Made by a program: the position numbers and the translations under genes. The notes under the pieces are model-generated. The model was not told the origin of the DNA. It saw only the letters and a program-made list of their open reading frames with translations, and searched no databases. From Branchinecta lynchi (lineage: Eukaryota; Arthropoda; Branchiopoda; Anostraca; Branchinectidae), in the NCBI GenBank assembly GCA_023053575.1, contig JAKZAP010000015.1, forward strand, positions 17,804,055-17,868,054: DNA of 64,000 bases, in the 5' to 3' direction. Shown here piece by piece: positions 61,601 through 64,000 of this stretch; within the stretch, counting starts at the first letter, position 1, and the number at the start of each line of letters is the position of its first letter.

Positions 61601-63181
61601 TGGAACAAGCATTAGGCCTAGATGAAATTGACGGAGCCAGATGGTTTCGGGGCTCTGTGGGGGAGTTGGAGGGGGTTTCCTGGAATTCCGGTAGTCGTGA
61701 GTTAGAATAGTTCCAGATGTAAAACGACAACGAAACTTTGCAGGCATATTAGCGACCCGAATTATCTTGACTTAAAAACCTGACACAACATACCCCCGGA
61801 AACTTCCGTTCCTAGATCCGAGCATTTTTGGGGGAGCAAGAGAAGAGAAATATGGACTTCTATAAATTGCGAACGAGTGGTCTGATTCGAGTGAAACTTC
61901 ATGGGTGATACGAATCGATGGCCTCGACATGTAAAACATGCGTTCGAACCATATGCGACCACGATTAGGGGAATTGGGGGTGGGGGTACTTTTGACATGC
62001 ACAAAAACCAAACGGATGGACCGAATGAGATGCAATTCGACAGTGCCGAGTTTATGCGGCCTAGATTTGTTATTTGGCGTCTGGGCCGGATTCGGCCAAG
62101 GTAGGGGGGGGGGGGGTACTGGAAACTTGCAGATAGGCTATGCTCCAATTTCAGTCAAACTTGATGAGGGAATTAAGAGATTGGGCCCGAACCGGCTCCG
62201 ACAACGTTGGTGGGAAGGGGGGGGGGGTACCGGAACTTTCCAAAAATGCTCAGATTCGAGTGAAACTTGGTAGATGGTATAAACAAAGATGCTTTAGGTG
62301 GTCGATTTTTTTTTTATTCCGAACCAGATTCGGCTACGGTAGGTGGAAATAGAGTGAGTACCGGAAATCGTGTAGCACGTCTAGGGATCAAACAAATGGA
62401 TTTATTGGGATGAAAGTTTGAACAGTCATGTGCATTTGCAATCGAGACGATGCAGGAACTGCTCAGAAATGAGTGAAACTAAATATCCTATTTCTATTTC
62501 CGAACCGCCTTTTTGGATGGCGGGTGTATTTTGTGACGTTTTCATCTACTTTCTTGTACAGCCTACTCGTACAAGTGCCATATGAGCTCGTAGCTCTTGT
62601 TTTTTTTTAAAGAATCTGCCTGTTTTCATCTGATATTCTCAGATGAGAGCAAATACTTGGAATGAAATTTATCTCTTCTTGTTCTGGATATTGACACCAC
62701 TTAATTGAGTTGACCCAGAAAAGATACAATTTACGTTACCATATATCTTACGTTACCTGTATACGGCCTTTGGGTTTTTCAACACAGATATATATACAGT
62801 TTGTCGTACTTTTAACTAAATTTGACGCATCTGTAAAATCTACTTTGCATCAAATGGCAGTTTCTGTATATTTTGATATATTCTTAATTGCTTCGGAATT
62901 TTCTTGTCAACCCCCGAAAGCTTGTCTGAATCAATGACCCGGCAACCGCTGTTTCAGCGCCCGCCCAGCCCAGTGTGAACAGGCTTATCACTGCTGCGCT
63001 GCCTCCATTCGATTTTTCTTCCTCAGTGGTTTACTGCGTTACACCTTCTCTGTAGAGGTAACGACTTTTGATGTCCCGGGTGAGATCCACCTCCGCTCAT
63101 TTGCGTCGGGAGTCGACTCGTCTCAGCTTGGGTGTGTGACAGAGATAGGGAGACAGCAGTTCTTGCTCTTATTTGTTCTTG
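58656..63181. mobile_element. 4.5-kb nonautonomous DNA transposon in the integrase gene
   Basis: The ends CAAGAACAAATAACGAG and the inverse of CAAGAACAAATAAGAGC are flanked by GTAGTAG at 58649-58655 and 63182-63188, a perfect 7-bp duplication. The similarity of the arms continues in patches for about 200 bp (AATGAGCGGAGGTGGA, GCCTGTTCACAC). No transposase is recognised. A 3-kb G-rich repeat (59621-62598) fills most of the interior. The 7-bp duplication leaves the superfamily open (P, hAT and others). Confidence 0.88.
59621..62598. repeat. G-rich repeat family (GATGAAACTTGG subrepeats), large copy
   Basis: It begins TATGGCACTTGAGCTTACTC and ends ACAAGTGCCATATGAGCTCG. The interior consists of tandem diverged units of about 100-140 bp: CATAACCGGACCGGATC, GGGGGAGTTGG.GG.GGG, CCGGAAATTTTGAGAAACGC, GATCGGGATGAAACTTGGTG. 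The units at 60450-60700 and 60950-61300 are nearly identical. ORFs here are repeat by-products. Many G-runs of 4-14 occur. Confidence 0.85.
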
Positions 63182-64000
63182 GTAGTAGACAGAGGTCTAC
63201 TTTACCGTGTTGTGTTCGATGATGGCCGCAAAGAAGACATTTGGTAATCGATGGTACCAAAAGAGGCAAGAGGAATTCTTCTCAAGCTGGCCCACGACAG
63301 TCCGCTAGGTGGCCACATGGGAAGGAATCGGACCGTTGATCGTATCACCAGGTATTTTTTTTTGGCCTAATCTATACAAGGACGTCGAGAACTACGTCCG
63401 CTGTTGCGAACCTTGTCAACTAACTGCGAGGCGTAAGCCATTTGAAAAGGTTCCTCTAGCCCCGTTGCCAATTATCGAAGTACCGTTCCAGCGAATTGCT
63501 ATGGATTTTGTTGGTCCACTGGAGCGTAGTAAAAATGGGTTCAAATACATTCTGGTCGTCTCAGACTACGCAACCCGTTTTCCTGAAGCCGTGCCAATGC
63601 GGTCAATGCATGCAAGTAAGGTAGCTAGCGAGCTCGTGAAGATTTTTGCACGCGTTGGAGTGCCAGCTGAAATTTTGTCTGACAACGCTGCGAACTTCGT
63701 ATCGTCAACTTTGAGGCAAGTCTACGATGCGATCGGTTCTCAACAGATTAAGATTTCGGCTTATCACCCACAGAGCGATGGCTGCGTGGAAAGGCTGAAC
63801 CGTACTCTGATTGAGATGCTACGCAAGTTTGTGTACGATGAGCCGAAAAAGTGGGATCAGTTGCTGCCATACCTTCTTTTTGCTTATCGCGAAACACCAC
63901 AGAGAGCAACAGGGTTCTCACCTTTCGAGTTGCTTTATGGTCATGTTCCTCGGGGTCCTATGACAATTCTTTCAGAGAAATGGCAATCTAAGAAAAAGCT
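63182..64000 (+). pseudogene. Gypsy integrase, zinc and catalytic core (continues beyond window)
   Basis: The HHCC zinc-binding part is visible (LAHDSPLGGHMG and CCEPCQ), then the DDE core: AMDFVGPL (first Asp), LSDNAANF (second Asp) and YHPQSDGCVERLNRTL (Glu), followed by a GKX-like FSPFELLYGHVPRG. There is an in-frame TAA at about 63245-63247 and a frameshift in a T-run at about 63353-63362. From about 63363 the frame is open to the end of the window. All three catalytic residues are present. Confidence 0.88.

Larger units (their letters stand above)
56041..64000 (+). mobile_element. Gypsy-type LTR retrotransposon, gag-PR-INT order, interrupted and incomplete
   Basis: The order is a presumed 5' LTR remnant, gag (about 56310-57530), protease (about 57880-58250), then integrase (58500-58648 continuing at 63182). 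No reverse transcriptase lies between protease and integrase. That is the order of Gmr1-like Gypsy elements, or the result of an RT/RNase H deletion. It is interrupted by a LINE end at 57537-57860 and a DNA transposon at 58656-63181. It runs off the window. Confidence 0.8.

Noticed and set aside
59894..62352. Several Pro/Ser/Gly-rich ORFs on both strands
   Set aside because: They follow the G-rich subrepeats, repeat one another and have no domain features.

Overview
This window looks like host DNA from an invertebrate animal. The species cannot be fixed from sequence alone. There are GT-AG introns and two genes known from animals. One is the C-terminal half of the nucleoporin NUP58 (NUPL1) on the plus strand, with seven exons between 3291 and 22998. 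The other is a broken copy of TRIR (C19orf43) at 1471-2129. Nothing indicates prokaryotic or organellar DNA. Nearly everything else is transposable-element sequence, much of it nested.

Layout. 1-3.2 kb: a long-TIR element with a LINE end inside it, the disrupted TRIR copy split by a 268-bp MITE, and a palindromic MITE carrying a tRNA-Thr-like cloverleaf. 3.3-23 kb: NUP58 exons, with introns swollen by MITEs (hAT-like with 8-bp target duplications, TA-target MITEs, three GAGCGTGTTCCACC copies) and by 5'-truncated LINE ends with simple-repeat tails. 23-31 kb: 3' ends of a Penelope-like element, two of which keep GIY-YIG endonuclease remnants. 31.9-35.9 kb: a foldback-like structure with inverted arrays of a 16-bp unit at its ends. 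38.1-45.5 kb: a tyrosine-recombinase retrotransposon (Ngaro/PAT type) on the minus strand with complete split direct repeats; it is frameshifted and interrupted by a further element. 46-53 kb: LINE fragments, an unidentified decayed coding region, a hAT-like MITE and a plus-strand Penelope tail. 54-56 kb: a 5'-truncated LINE with a 527-codon reverse transcriptase. 56-64 kb: a Gypsy-type element in which gag and protease are followed directly by integrase. It is broken by a LINE end and by a 4.5-kb DNA transposon, which itself carries about 3 kb of G-rich subrepeats.

The NUP58 exon chain is the only clearly intact host coding sequence. Its intron phases agree at every junction and it ends in the conserved basic tail of the family. 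Its N-terminal FG part is not visible and is probably upstream. The mobile elements mostly document one another: several insertions can be polarised because target duplications or paralogous empty sites lie in the same window.
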